Shown here piece by piece: positions 17,150-30,036 of a stretch of DNA of 44,435 bases. Source of the DNA: an uncultured Bacteroidales bacterium (lineage in GTDB: Bacteria; Bacteroidota; Bacteroidia; Bacteroidales; UBA932); the NCBI GenBank assembly GCA_947588835.1, contig CANPZS010000014.1, positions 1-44,435 on the forward strand, in the 5' to 3' direction. The notes beneath the pieces were generated by a model. That model did no database searches, had not been told where the DNA came from, and saw only the letters and a program-made list of their open reading frames with translations. The number at the start of each line of letters is the position of its first letter. Positions within the stretch are counted from its first letter, which is position 1. The translations under genes were made by a program, and so were the position numbers.

Positions 17150-18715
17150 ATGAAGACAAGATATATATATGCGGCGGTGCTGGGTCTGCTGGCCATGTTC
17201 GCCGTTTCCTGCGAAAGCCGGCTGGATATACCCAAACATGGCAATATGGGAGGTCAGGAAGACTTCTACAAGACGGATGCGGATGCCATGCAGGCAACGG
17301 CTTCTCTCTATAACGCCTGGGGAGGCAATTATTACAACTGGTCCTTTGTGAAGAATCTGCTTTCGGACGACGTGTGGTGCGGCGGAGGCGGACGCGGAGA
17401 CAACGCGGACATGGAACGGTTGAATGAATACACGTTCGATACCGATCACGGCATGATATCCGGATTGTATTCGGGTCTGTACAGCATCATCTACAATGCC
17501 AACCTGATTATCGGACTGATGGAGCCCGACACGCCGGTTAAGGCGCAGGCGGTGGCGGAGGCCAAGTTCTTCCGTGCATGGTCTCATTTTGAACTTGTCA
17601 CCCTGTTCGGCACCGCTCCCAAAGTGGATCATCTGCTTGCTTCGGACGAATACCGCCAGGCAAACAGCTCGCCCGAAGATGTGTGGAGCTTTGTGGAACA
17701 GGACCTGAACGAGGCCATCGGTTCCGGTGCGCTGCCTTCGAAGAAGTCTGCGGACGATGCCGAGACCGGTATCCGTGTCACCAAGGAAGTGGCGCAGGCC
17801 ATGCTGGGAAAGGCTTATCTTTTCCAGAAAAAATATGCGGAAGCGGCCGCCGTCCTGGATCAGGTGATTGATTCCAAGAAATATAGCCTATGGAAAGGGG
17901 ATTACGACAAACTGCAGCACGTAGCGGCCAACGGCAGCTGCGAATCCATGCTCGAGGTGCAGAAACGCAATGATGCGGAGCAGGCGTGGTCTCTGATGAC
18001 GATGACCTACATCATGCAAGGATGGCGTACCGACCATCTCACCCTCACCGGCGAGGCCCAGGCGACGATCGCGTCGGGTACCTACGGATTCATGAATCCC
18101 CGCAAGTCTCTCTACGATGCATTCGTGGCCATGGAGGGAAAAGACGGTTATCGTCTGAATTCGACTATACGTACATACGAGCAGATGAAACAATTCGGCG
18201 TTGCCCTGAACGCCGGCGCCGAACTGATCGGGCATGAAGGATATTTCAACTGGAAGAACCGTGCCCTGAAGGAGGACTGTGTTTTCGACGCCTCTTATTT
18301 CCAGGCCCTGCAATACATCAACCTCCGCGTGATGCGCTATGCCGAAGTGCTGCTGCTGGCCGCCGAGGCGCATGTAATGGGCGGAAGCAAGGATAAGGCG
18401 CTCTCATACATCAACGAAATCCGCGAGCGCGCCCGTCTGACGCCGCTTACCAATGTCACCCTCGATGACGTGAAGAAAGAAAAACGGCTGGAGCTCTGCA
18501 TGGAATTTGTCCGTTTCCAGGACCTTGTCCGCTGGGGCGACGGCGAATCCGCATTGGGCGACCAGGGCAGGGAAGTCAAAAAGTTTACGGTAGAAGGCAC
18601 GTCAGTCCACAGTACGAATTCCGTATACGGATTTCAGGCCAAGCACAATCTGCTGCCTATTCCCCGCAAGGAAATAGAACTGAATCCCAACATGGAGCAG
18701 AATCAGGGCTGGTAG
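17150..18715 (+). CDS. SusD-like surface glycan-binding lipoprotein (PUL 1)
   Basis: SusD/RagB family lipoprotein of about 521 residues that caps the SusC pore and binds the ligand on the cell surface. The lipoprotein signal is MKTRYIYAAVLGLLAMFAVSC. Helical TPR-like sequence includes KAQAVAEAKFFRAWSHFELV, and the C-terminal part has LRVMRYAEVLLLAAEAHV and YINEIRERARL, all typical. The start at 17150 is preferred because it places the signal peptide correctly and leaves 23 nt after susC. An alternative ATG at 17126, overlapping the susC stop codon, would add eight residues. Confidence 0.95.
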   Translation: MKTRYIYAAVLGLLAMFAVSCESRLDIPKHGNMGGQEDFYKTDADAMQATASLYNAWGGNYYNWSFVKNLLSDDVWCGGGGRGDNADMERLNEYTFDTDHGMISGLYSGLYSIIYNANLIIGLMEPDTPVKAQAVAEAKFFRAWSHFELVTLFGTAPKVDHLLASDEYRQANSSPEDVWSFVEQDLNEAIGSGALPSKKSADDAETGIRVTKEVAQAMLGKAYLFQKKYAEAAAVLDQVIDSKKYSLWKGDYDKLQHVAANGSCESMLEVQKRNDAEQAWSLMTMTYIMQGWRTDHLTLTGEAQATIASGTYGFMNPRKSLYDAFVAMEGKDGYRLNSTIRTYEQMKQFGVALNAGAELIGHEGYFNWKNRALKEDCVFDASYFQALQYINLRVMRYAEVLLLAAEAHVMGGSKDKALSYINEIRERARLTPLTNVTLDDVKKEKRLELCMEFVRFQDLVRWGDGESALGDQGREVKKFTVEGTSVHSTNSVYGFQAKHNLLPIPRKEIELNPNMEQNQGW

Positions 18716-18736
18716 TCTTAATTTAAAGAAATTTGT

Positions 18737-23515
<4,779 letters not shown>

Positions 23516-23543
23516 ATTGATTCAATAAAACTGCCAACATATT

Positions 23544-25874
23544 ATGAAGAAAAATATTATGTACATTGCAGCCGCCATGGCGGTCCTGTCGGCCTGCGGA
23601 CCGAAAGAGCCGCAATTGGGAAAATCATCCCTTGATGCCGTGATCGGGGCGATGACCCTGGAAGAAAAGGCGCATCTGGTCGTCGGTACCGGCATGGCCG
23701 GCTTCTCGGGCGACAGTACCGTGATCGGATCGACAGGGAAGCTGGTGCCCGGCGCCGCCGGAACCACATACCCCATCGAACGGCTCGGAATCCCGGCCGT
23801 CGTGCTGGCGGACGGTCCCGCCGGACTGCGCATCGATCCCGTGCGCGAGGGAGATACGGCTACGTACTATTGCACTCATTTCCCCATCGGGACTCTGCTC
23901 GCCTCTACATGGAATCAGGAATTGGTGGAGAGCGTAGGACAGTCCATCGGAAATGAAGTGCTGGAATACGGGGCGGACGTGCTGCTGGCTCCGGCGCTGA
24001 ACATTCACCGCAACCCGCTTTGCGGACGTAATTTCGAATATTATTCCGAGGATCCGGTCGTAGCGGGCAAGATTGCCGCCGCATACGTACGAGGCGTGCA
24101 AAGCAACGGCGTAGGTACAAGCATCAAGCATTTCGCCGTAAACAATCAGGAGACCAACCGCATGGCTACGGACGCACATGTATCTCCGCGCGCCCTGCGC
24201 GAAATCTACCTGAAAGGCTTCGAAATCGCCGTGAAGGAATCCGCTCCATGGACGGTGATGTCTTCCTATAACTACCTGAACGGCACCTATACTTCGGAAA
24301 GCAAGGAGCTGCAGACGACGCTGCTGCGCGATGAATGGGGTTTTCAGGGCATGGTGATGACCGACTGGTTCGGAGGCAAGGATGCCGTTGCACAGATGGA
24401 GGCGGGCAACGACATGCTGCAGCCCGGCCTGCCCAAGCAGTACGACGCCATCGTAAAGGGCGTGCAGGACGGAACGTTGGACGAGGCAGTCCTCGACCGC
24501 AATGTAAGGCGCATACTGGAAATGATTCTCAAGACTCCGCATTTCAAGGGATACAAATACTCCAACAAGCCTGACCTGAAAGCGCATGCCGCCGTTACCC
24601 GCCAGTCGGCGACGGAAGGCATGGTATTGCTCAAGAACGACAACGGCGCGCTGCCGCTGGCGGCCGGCGTGAAGAACGTTGCGCTTTTCGGCTGCACCTC
24701 CTATGACTTCATCGCGGGCGGCACCGGTTCGGGCAACGTGAACCGCGCCTACACCGTTTCGCTGCTGGACGGCCTGAAGAATGCCGGATATGTGGTGGAC
24801 GAAGAACTGAAGGACAGCTATGAAGCATACCTGAAAGCCGAGAAGGAACGTCTGTCCAAAAACAAGAAAGAGCAGTTCCTGCCCGAGGCTCGCCCGGCCG
24901 AAATGCCCGTGTCCGCACAGGTCATCCGCGCACAGGCGGCCAAGGCTGACGTGGCATTGGTGACTTTGGGACGCATTTCCGGTGAGTTCCTCGACCGCAA
25001 GGTGGCCGACTTCAACCTCTCCAAAGAAGAACATAGCCTGCTGAAAGCCGTTTCCGATGCTTTCCATGCCGTCGGCAAGAAGGTCGTGGTCGTCCTCAAT
25101 ATCGGCGGCGTGATCGAGACCGCTTCGTGGAAGTCCGCTCCCGACGCCATCCTCTGCGCATGGCAGGCGGGCCAGGAGGGAGGAAACAGCGTGGCCGACG
25201 TGCTGAGCGGCAAGGTTTCTCCTTCGGGCAAGCTGCCGATGACTTTCCCCGTGAAGTTTGAAGACGCCGCATCTTCCGCCAACTTCCCGATAGACGTGAC
25301 TGCAAGCATCGACCTCGTGAACAAGGGCGAAAAGAAGAACGACGTCAGGAACGTGGATTATACCGACTACGAGGAAGACATCTATGTGGGCTACCGCTAT
25401 TTCGACACTTTCGGCAAGGAAGTTTCCTATCCTTTCGGCTACGGACTTTCCTATGCCGCGTTTGATTACGGCAATGCCGCGGTAACGGCCGAAGACGGCG
25501 TCTATACCGTATCGGTGGAGGTGAAGAACACCGGCCGTGCGGCTGGCAAGGAAGTGGTTCAGCTCTATGTATCGGCTCCCGATGCCGCAGTTGCCGACAA
25601 GCCCGAAAAGGAGCTGAAGGCCTTTGCCAAGACCAAGGAACTGAAGCCGGGCGAATCGGCTGTGGTGACGCTGAAAGTGAACGCCGCCGACCTGGCTTCC
25701 TACGACGAGGCCGCATCGGCATGGACGGTGACACCCGGAACCTACAAGTTCCTCATCGGAGCCTCATCCCGCGACATCAGGGCCACATTGGAGGCCGAAG
25801 CCGTCGCCTTGACGAGTCCGACAAACAATATTCTGAATCTCCGGAACGGCATCAATCTTCTGAAGAGACAATAA
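23544..25874 (+). CDS. Glycoside hydrolase family 3, copy B, lipoprotein
   Basis: This second GH3 enzyme has 776 residues and, unlike copy A, a lipoprotein signal (MAVLSACG), so it is membrane-anchored. The nucleophile is Asp274 in GMVMTDWFGG. KHFAVNNQETNR, GRNFEYYSEDP and YPFGYGLSYAAFDY are present, the last introducing the C-terminal FnIII-like domain. The short form of the N-terminal segment with GTGMAGFSGDS and an extended loop before YPIERLGIPAV differs from copy A, so the two may split the work between different linkages or chain lengths. It is the last gene of the PUL 1 operon, followed by two hairpins. Confidence 0.93.
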   Translation: MKKNIMYIAAAMAVLSACGPKEPQLGKSSLDAVIGAMTLEEKAHLVVGTGMAGFSGDSTVIGSTGKLVPGAAGTTYPIERLGIPAVVLADGPAGLRIDPVREGDTATYYCTHFPIGTLLASTWNQELVESVGQSIGNEVLEYGADVLLAPALNIHRNPLCGRNFEYYSEDPVVAGKIAAAYVRGVQSNGVGTSIKHFAVNNQETNRMATDAHVSPRALREIYLKGFEIAVKESAPWTVMSSYNYLNGTYTSESKELQTTLLRDEWGFQGMVMTDWFGGKDAVAQMEAGNDMLQPGLPKQYDAIVKGVQDGTLDEAVLDRNVRRILEMILKTPHFKGYKYSNKPDLKAHAAVTRQSATEGMVLLKNDNGALPLAAGVKNVALFGCTSYDFIAGGTGSGNVNRAYTVSLLDGLKNAGYVVDEELKDSYEAYLKAEKERLSKNKKEQFLPEARPAEMPVSAQVIRAQAAKADVALVTLGRISGEFLDRKVADFNLSKEEHSLLKAVSDAFHAVGKKVVVVLNIGGVIETASWKSAPDAILCAWQAGQEGGNSVADVLSGKVSPSGKLPMTFPVKFEDAASSANFPIDVTASIDLVNKGEKKNDVRNVDYTDYEEDIYVGYRYFDTFGKEVSYPFGYGLSYAAFDYGNAAVTAEDGVYTVSVEVKNTGRAAGKEVVQLYVSAPDAAVADKPEKELKAFAKTKELKPGESAVVTLKVNAADLASYDEAASAWTVTPGTYKFLIGASSRDIRATLEAEAVALTSPTNNILNLRNGINLLKRQ

Positions 25875-25896
25875 GACTAGTGTATATGATATGAAA

Positions 25897-25960
25897 TTAC
25901 CCCTGCTGCGGACAGCCGTGGCAGGGGTAAGTCGTTTAGGCCCGCTGGCGTCGGGCCTAA
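25897..25960. terminator. Two tandem hairpins between PUL 1 and the convergent DUF4252 operon
   Basis: Two perfect hairpins stand side by side: a 10-bp stem TTACCCCTGC/GCAGGGGTAA (25897-25906 with 25921-25930) and a 9-bp stem TTAGGCCCG/CGGGCCTAA (25936-25944 with 25952-25960). The second overlaps the stop codon of the DUF4252 gene. Neither has a clear T-tract, but the position between convergent genes suggests bidirectional termination or mRNA 3'-end protection. Confidence 0.5.
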
Positions 25961-26436
25961 TCTCTCATCTGCTCGGAGAGCAGCCGGTCGAATTCGTCGC
26001 GGGGCATCCGTCCTTCCAGGCAGATATACCTCACTTCGTCCCCCTCGTCGGCGAATACGATGAACCCGTTGACGACCTGCTCGTTTCCTTTCGCGTAGAT
26101 GCGGACGACATCCTTGTCTTCCCTCGCCTCCATCAGCAGTTCGTAGCCGTCGTTCCCGACGGCGGAGCGCCGGAGATCGTCGTTGACGGACGGATTTTCG
26201 CTGTCGATGACATACAGTCCGGTCAGGGAGCGGACGATGGGGGTGAAATCTATCTGCCCGTCTCCCACGTCAAGGTCCGGGAGCCGGCCGATTATGCGGA
26301 ACATCGAAGGTGAGATATATACGACGCTGACATTGTCGGCGTCGGCGTATTTCCTGTAGATGCGCTCGCCGCTCTGGGCGAAGGCGCACGGCGCAAGCAG
26401 CAGAACGGCCGCTATGGCAATCATTATTCGTTTCAT
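25957..26436 (-). CDS. DUF4252 domain-containing secreted protein, distal copy
   Basis: A 159-residue protein with a cleavable signal peptide (MKRIMIAIAAVLLLAPCAFAQ) and the DUF4252 fold as seen in other Bacteroidota proteins; no function is established. Segments like VYISPSMFRIIG, LYVIDSENP and YELLMEAREDKDVVRIYAKG are typical, matched in the other DUF4252 gene by VRMFGSVDEN and PLMEVRDGDDTV. It overlaps the anti-sigma-like gene by 4 bp and is the last gene of the operon. Confidence 0.8.
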   Translation of the reverse strand: MKRIMIAIAAVLLLAPCAFAQSGERIYRKYADADNVSVVYISPSMFRIIGRLPDLDVGDGQIDFTPIVRSLTGLYVIDSENPSVNDDLRRSAVGNDGYELLMEAREDKDVVRIYAKGNEQVVNGFIVFADEGDEVRYICLEGRMPRDEFDRLLSEQMRD

Positions 26437-26840
26437 CGGGATTGTGTTTTGTCAAGGATTTCACGGGGTTTTCCGGCGGTCTCACGCGCCTGGCGGACGA
26501 GTTTCGTGCCGGTGGAAAGTTTGTCGGAGATGGTCCGGAACGTCTTTTCGACTTCGGCGTAGGCCAGATACGGATCATCATATGTATCGCGGAGCGGACG
26601 GCCTGGCGTCGCGGACCGGAAAATGAGAAAGAGGGCTGCAGCGGCCGCGACGGCGGAAAGCGGCAGCCACAGAGTTTGGCGGAAGGGCCTGCGGGCCGGG
26701 ACAGCCGAGGCTATTTCGTCGGCCGCCAGGGTTTCCATGATGCGGCGCTCCAAGTCCTGCGGAACGCAGGCCTCCTGCGCAGCGGACTCCGCTTCAAGCT
26801 GCTCGGGCGACATCCGGCCTATTTCTTCGGGAGTTTTCAT
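26433..26840 (-). CDS. Small membrane protein, probable anti-sigma factor
   Basis: No family was recognised for this 135-residue protein. It has an acidic N-terminal cytoplasmic part of about 50 residues, one transmembrane segment at about 53-72 (LWLPLSAVAAAAALFLIF) and a short periplasmic tail with a helical segment (AYAEVEKTFRTISDKLSTGTK region). The N-in topology, size and position right after an ECF sigma gene, with 4-bp overlaps on both sides, are those of an anti-sigma factor. No zinc-binding HxxxCxxC motif is visible, so it is not a ZAS-type anti-sigma factor. Function is inferred from context. Confidence 0.6.
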   Translation of the reverse strand: MKTPEEIGRMSPEQLEAESAAQEACVPQDLERRIMETLAADEIASAVPARRPFRQTLWLPLSAVAAAAALFLIFRSATPGRPLRDTYDDPYLAYAEVEKTFRTISDKLSTGTKLVRQARETAGKPREILDKTQSR

Positions 26841-27319
26841 AACAATTTGTTTTTTAGTTTTCGGCGCGCCTGCGAGAGCAATACGCGCAACGACAAGTAA
26901 TTGATTCCGGTCCTGCGGGCTATCTCCGCATAATCGAGACCGTCGAAGACCTTGAGTGTCATCACTGTCCTCTGCCGTTCGGGAAGGGTTTCGATGGCGG
27001 CGAGCGTCTTGGCGAGCCGCGCCCGCACGTCCATCGTTTCGTCATAGCTGCCGGGACATTCCGGCTCGGCCTGCCCGCCGTCCGCCTCTGTCCTGCTGCG
27101 CTGCCGTATGCGGTCCAGGCATAGGTTCCGCAGGACGGTGATGCCGTAGCCCTTTGGAGAGCGGATGCCGTCAAGGGCGTCCCGGCCGCGCCAGAGCCGG
27201 AGGTAGAGTTCCTGAACGGCATCTTCCGCTTCGGCGTCGTCGCCGAGTATGTATCGGGCGACCCTCCAGAAGGTACCGGACAGGGAAATCCAGTCCATAT
27301 GGAATTGCTCAGGCGTCAT
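26837..27319 (-). CDS. ECF-type RNA polymerase sigma factor
   Basis: The 160-residue product has the two domains of a group 4 sigma factor. Region 2 holds ARYILGDDAEAEDAVQELYLRLW and YGITVLRNLCLDRIR, and region 4 holds LPERQRTVMTLKVFDGLDY followed by the helix-turn-helix EIARRTGINYLSLRVLLSQARRKL. The start at 27319 is chosen because it forms a 4-bp ATGA overlap with the stop codon of the upstream DUF4252 gene; the frame is open 19 codons further upstream, inside that gene. The sigma factor probably responds to an envelope signal relayed by the membrane protein encoded next and by the DUF4252 proteins, but no target promoter was identified. Confidence 0.92.
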   Translation of the reverse strand: MTPEQFHMDWISLSGTFWRVARYILGDDAEAEDAVQELYLRLWRGRDALDGIRSPKGYGITVLRNLCLDRIRQRSRTEADGGQAEPECPGSYDETMDVRARLAKTLAAIETLPERQRTVMTLKVFDGLDYAEIARRTGINYLSLRVLLSQARRKLKNKLL

Positions 27320-27816
27320 TCCGCTTCGGCGATCAGCCGTGAAACGGCCTCCATCGGCAGCCGGCCGGAAAAGCATACTATCATACCGTCGCTTATGTGT
27401 AACACAAAATCCGAGATGTCGCCCGTATTTTCGTCCACGGAGCCGAACATCCGCACGGTATCGTCGCCGTCCCGTACTTCCATCAGCGGTTCGTAATCGC
27501 CTAAGACGTCATTGACACGTTTGGAAATCCTGTTCTGCAGGGCCGTTGCGCAGTCTTCGTATGAGAATACGGAGATGCGGCGGATTCCTTTCACCAGCTC
27601 CAGAGTCTGCCGAGAATCGGGATCGGAGGACATATTGAGAACACAGCGCGCGATGGTCATCGCAAAAGGCCCCATCCGGATGACTTCCACGCCGTTGCAG
27701 CGGTCAAACTCGGAAATGACGGCGTAGGCCGCCGTGGAAACTGCTTTTCCCGAAGGACGGGAGACCGCCGTCAGGGACGGCAGGAGGGCTATGAGCAACA
27801 GAAAAATCTTTTTCAT
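27316..27816 (-). CDS. DUF4252 domain-containing protein, first gene of the sigma-factor operon
   Basis: A 166-residue secreted protein with a signal peptide (MKKIFLLLIALLPSLTAVS) and DUF4252-type sequence: IRMGPFAMTIARCVLN, ISVFSYEDCATAL, DYEPLMEVRDGDDTVRMFG. It shares the family with the last gene of the operon but the two differ widely. The genes read DUF4252 - ECF sigma - membrane protein - DUF4252 with ATGA overlaps throughout, so they act together, probably as an envelope-sensing unit. A -7-like box (27885-27892) lies about 70 nt upstream. Confidence 0.8.
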   Translation of the reverse strand: MKKIFLLLIALLPSLTAVSRPSGKAVSTAAYAVISEFDRCNGVEVIRMGPFAMTIARCVLNMSSDPDSRQTLELVKGIRRISVFSYEDCATALQNRISKRVNDVLGDYEPLMEVRDGDDTVRMFGSVDENTGDISDFVLHISDGMIVCFSGRLPMEAVSRLIAEAE

Positions 27817-27884
27817 AAGGATCTCGTTTTATCTTTTATCCGATGACAAGACGTCCAAGTCAGGAAAATGTTAAGCCTTTTCTG

Positions 27885-27892
27885 CAAAAATA
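27885..27892 (-). promoter_or_regulatory. Candidate -7 box for the DUF4252/ECF sigma operon
   Basis: The minus strand reads TATTTTTG, an exact TAnnTTTG match, 69 nt before the first start codon. No TTTG stands 19-20 nt upstream, where the terminator of the susD gene lies instead, so the promoter may be weak or use another sigma factor. Confidence 0.35.
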
Positions 27893-27904
27893 ATGGAATA
27901 TTGC

Positions 27905-27946
27905 AAAAAAAGGCGGCCCTGAAGCCATTGCTGACTTTGGGCCGCC
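27905..27946 (-). terminator. Rho-independent terminator after the orphan SusC/SusD pair
   Basis: A perfect 8-bp stem GGCGGCCC/GGGCCGCC (27939-27946 with 27912-27919) with a 19-nt loop is followed on the minus strand by seven T. It lies 27 nt after the SusD stop codon and separates that operon from the DUF4252/sigma operon. Confidence 0.8.
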
Positions 27947-27972
27947 CTCCTTTCATGGTCTATTCGGGAATG

Positions 27973-30024
27973 CTATTGCACCGTGGATGGAGCGGTTCCC
28001 GCCACTTTCGACCAGCCGGGATTCTGGTAGACCACGGATGATTCCAGATCTTCCTTGTTTACGGAAGTCTTGCGGAATGTGGCCTGGCCGATCGGATCGA
28101 GGTAATGCGCCGGGGTGAAACGGTATCCGTCGAATACGGAGTTGTTTATGCGCGTGAGCTGATAGGGACGGATGTAATCGTCTATGCCTCCGTCCTTGAC
28201 CCCGGCGGAGATGTTTCCGGTGCCGCCGTCAACGTCGACTATGACGGTTACGGGAGCGAGTTCCCCGTCCGAATTCGGCGCCCAGATGCCTTCCGTGTCA
28301 TACTTCGAGCCCCAATAGCGGATGCCGCGGATAATGTACGGCTCCGAAGCCATCTGGTCGAGAGCGCGCCAGCGCTTGAGGTCGGCAAGGCGCATTCCTT
28401 CGCCGATAAGCTCGTCGCGTCTTTCACGGCGTATGTTGTAAAGCACCGGATCCACAAGCTGCCCATGGGAATAGGCTCCCCAGTCACCTTCGGCCTCTTT
28501 GCTGACGTCGGTGGCCGCGATGGTCTTGTTGTAGTCCGGATCGATAAGGGCGCGCGAACGCAGGGCTCTCCAATAAGTGTCGAGCGTGGCGTCGGCAAGT
28601 GTCCCGTTTTTCTCGTAATACGCCTCGATATAGTTGAGCAGCGCCTCCGCGGAGCGGAATATGATGCTGCCCGTGGTGCCGTGTTGATGCGTTCCGTTGC
28701 CTCCGAGAAGGCCGTCGTAGTGCTTTCCTTTCTTCAGCGGGAATCCAGTCACCATCTTGGTCTCCGACTGGCCGTCGAGGATCCAGTGATAATTGGTATA
28801 GGTCGGCTCTCCGTCAATGTAGAAATCGACGTCCCCGTCCTGCTTGGTGAATATGCGTATCCTCGAATCGCGGTTCTGCAGAGTCGCCTTCACGCTTTCC
28901 AGCTCCCAGTCGGGATCGTATTCGGGATCGGCGTAGATGGGCAGGCCGTTGACGGTGAGGAACGAATTGACCAGTCCGAGAGTCCAGCCGGTGCCTCCGC
29001 CGTTGCGGCCGAGCTGCATCTGGATATTGTGTGTAACGTTCAGGTCCTCGCTGAAGCGGCGCCACATGAGCACTTCGTCATAGGACTCCATGTCCGTGTC
29101 GCAGAACATGACATAGTAGGGGTTCAGTACGCCGAGCCTGGAGTCCATGCCTTCAGGGGTTCCGGTGTTCTGGGCAAGATTCGCTACATGCCTGTCGCCC
29201 ACCACCTTGGAGGCCGTGATGGCCTGCGTGAGGAAGTAGTCTATCTCCGTGTCGATGTTGAATCCGTCGAGGTCGGCGGGATCGCCGGGCCATCCGGGGC
29301 CGCCGGGTACGAAGGCCGTGCCCTTGTGATGCTTCTCCCATGTGCCTTCATACAGGGCAACGCGGGAATGAATCAGATAGGCCACGTCGCGGCTGATCCG
29401 GTTCTTGTTGCCGGACGGGGTGCCGGAGGCCATCAACAGGTCTTCGGCTTTCTCGAGGTCGGATATTATGAAGCGCGCCACCTCGTTGCGCGGACGGCGT
29501 CTGGACGCCTCCATCAGGACTTCTTCGTCGTCCGGCAGCGCCGTTTCGATGATAGGGCAGTCTCCGATGGACTGGAGCTTGCTGAAATAGGCCAGGGCGC
29601 GGAGTACGTACATTTCGCCTATATAGTGGCGGATGTTGGTCTCGCTGCCTGAGATGCTGCCTTCCTCGAAGCGCGGAAGAACCTGATCGAAGAAATAGTT
29701 GCAGTTGCGGATGGCGGAAAAGTCCCACGAACCGCTCCCTACCAGCCATTCTCCCGGAGCCCAGCGCGCCGAGTAATCTATCTGCGCCTGATTGTCGGTA
29801 CCGTTGTCGTTGCCGAAGGTGCCGATGCCGTAGCTGCCCGGGGAGATGGAGGTAAAGCTGCCGTTGTAGAGATTGATGGTGTATGCCGCCAGGTCCTCCT
29901 CAGCCGAGAAATATGCGGACGGGGTCACGGAACTTTCCGGAACCTTGTTGAGGAAGTCGTCGCATGCTGAAAAGACGGCAAGCGAGATGACGGTCGACAA
30001 TAATATGCTGATATGTTTTTTCAT
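27973..30024 (-). CDS. SusD-like surface glycan-binding lipoprotein (orphan pair)
   Basis: At 683 residues this SusD/RagB-family lipoprotein is clearly longer than the PUL 1 partner (about 520). The lipoprotein signal ends at SLAVFSAC. Typical segments are FLNKVPESSVTP, IRHYIGEMYVLRALAYFSKL, SAEALLNYIEAYYEKNGTL and IRRERRDELIGEGMRLADLKRW. A Gly-rich loop region (GTAFVPGGPGWPGDPADL) and an insertion near the C-terminus (VIVDVDGGTGNISAGVKDGG) account for part of the extra length. It lies 12 nt after its SusC and is followed by a terminator, so the pair forms its own unit with no enzymes. The ligand is unknown. Confidence 0.94.
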   Translation of the reverse strand: MKKHISILLSTVISLAVFSACDDFLNKVPESSVTPSAYFSAEEDLAAYTINLYNGSFTSISPGSYGIGTFGNDNGTDNQAQIDYSARWAPGEWLVGSGSWDFSAIRNCNYFFDQVLPRFEEGSISGSETNIRHYIGEMYVLRALAYFSKLQSIGDCPIIETALPDDEEVLMEASRRRPRNEVARFIISDLEKAEDLLMASGTPSGNKNRISRDVAYLIHSRVALYEGTWEKHHKGTAFVPGGPGWPGDPADLDGFNIDTEIDYFLTQAITASKVVGDRHVANLAQNTGTPEGMDSRLGVLNPYYVMFCDTDMESYDEVLMWRRFSEDLNVTHNIQMQLGRNGGGTGWTLGLVNSFLTVNGLPIYADPEYDPDWELESVKATLQNRDSRIRIFTKQDGDVDFYIDGEPTYTNYHWILDGQSETKMVTGFPLKKGKHYDGLLGGNGTHQHGTTGSIIFRSAEALLNYIEAYYEKNGTLADATLDTYWRALRSRALIDPDYNKTIAATDVSKEAEGDWGAYSHGQLVDPVLYNIRRERRDELIGEGMRLADLKRWRALDQMASEPYIIRGIRYWGSKYDTEGIWAPNSDGELAPVTVIVDVDGGTGNISAGVKDGGIDDYIRPYQLTRINNSVFDGYRFTPAHYLDPIGQATFRKTSVNKEDLESSVVYQNPGWSKVAGTAPSTVQ

Positions 30025-30036
30025 GATCCGTGCGTA

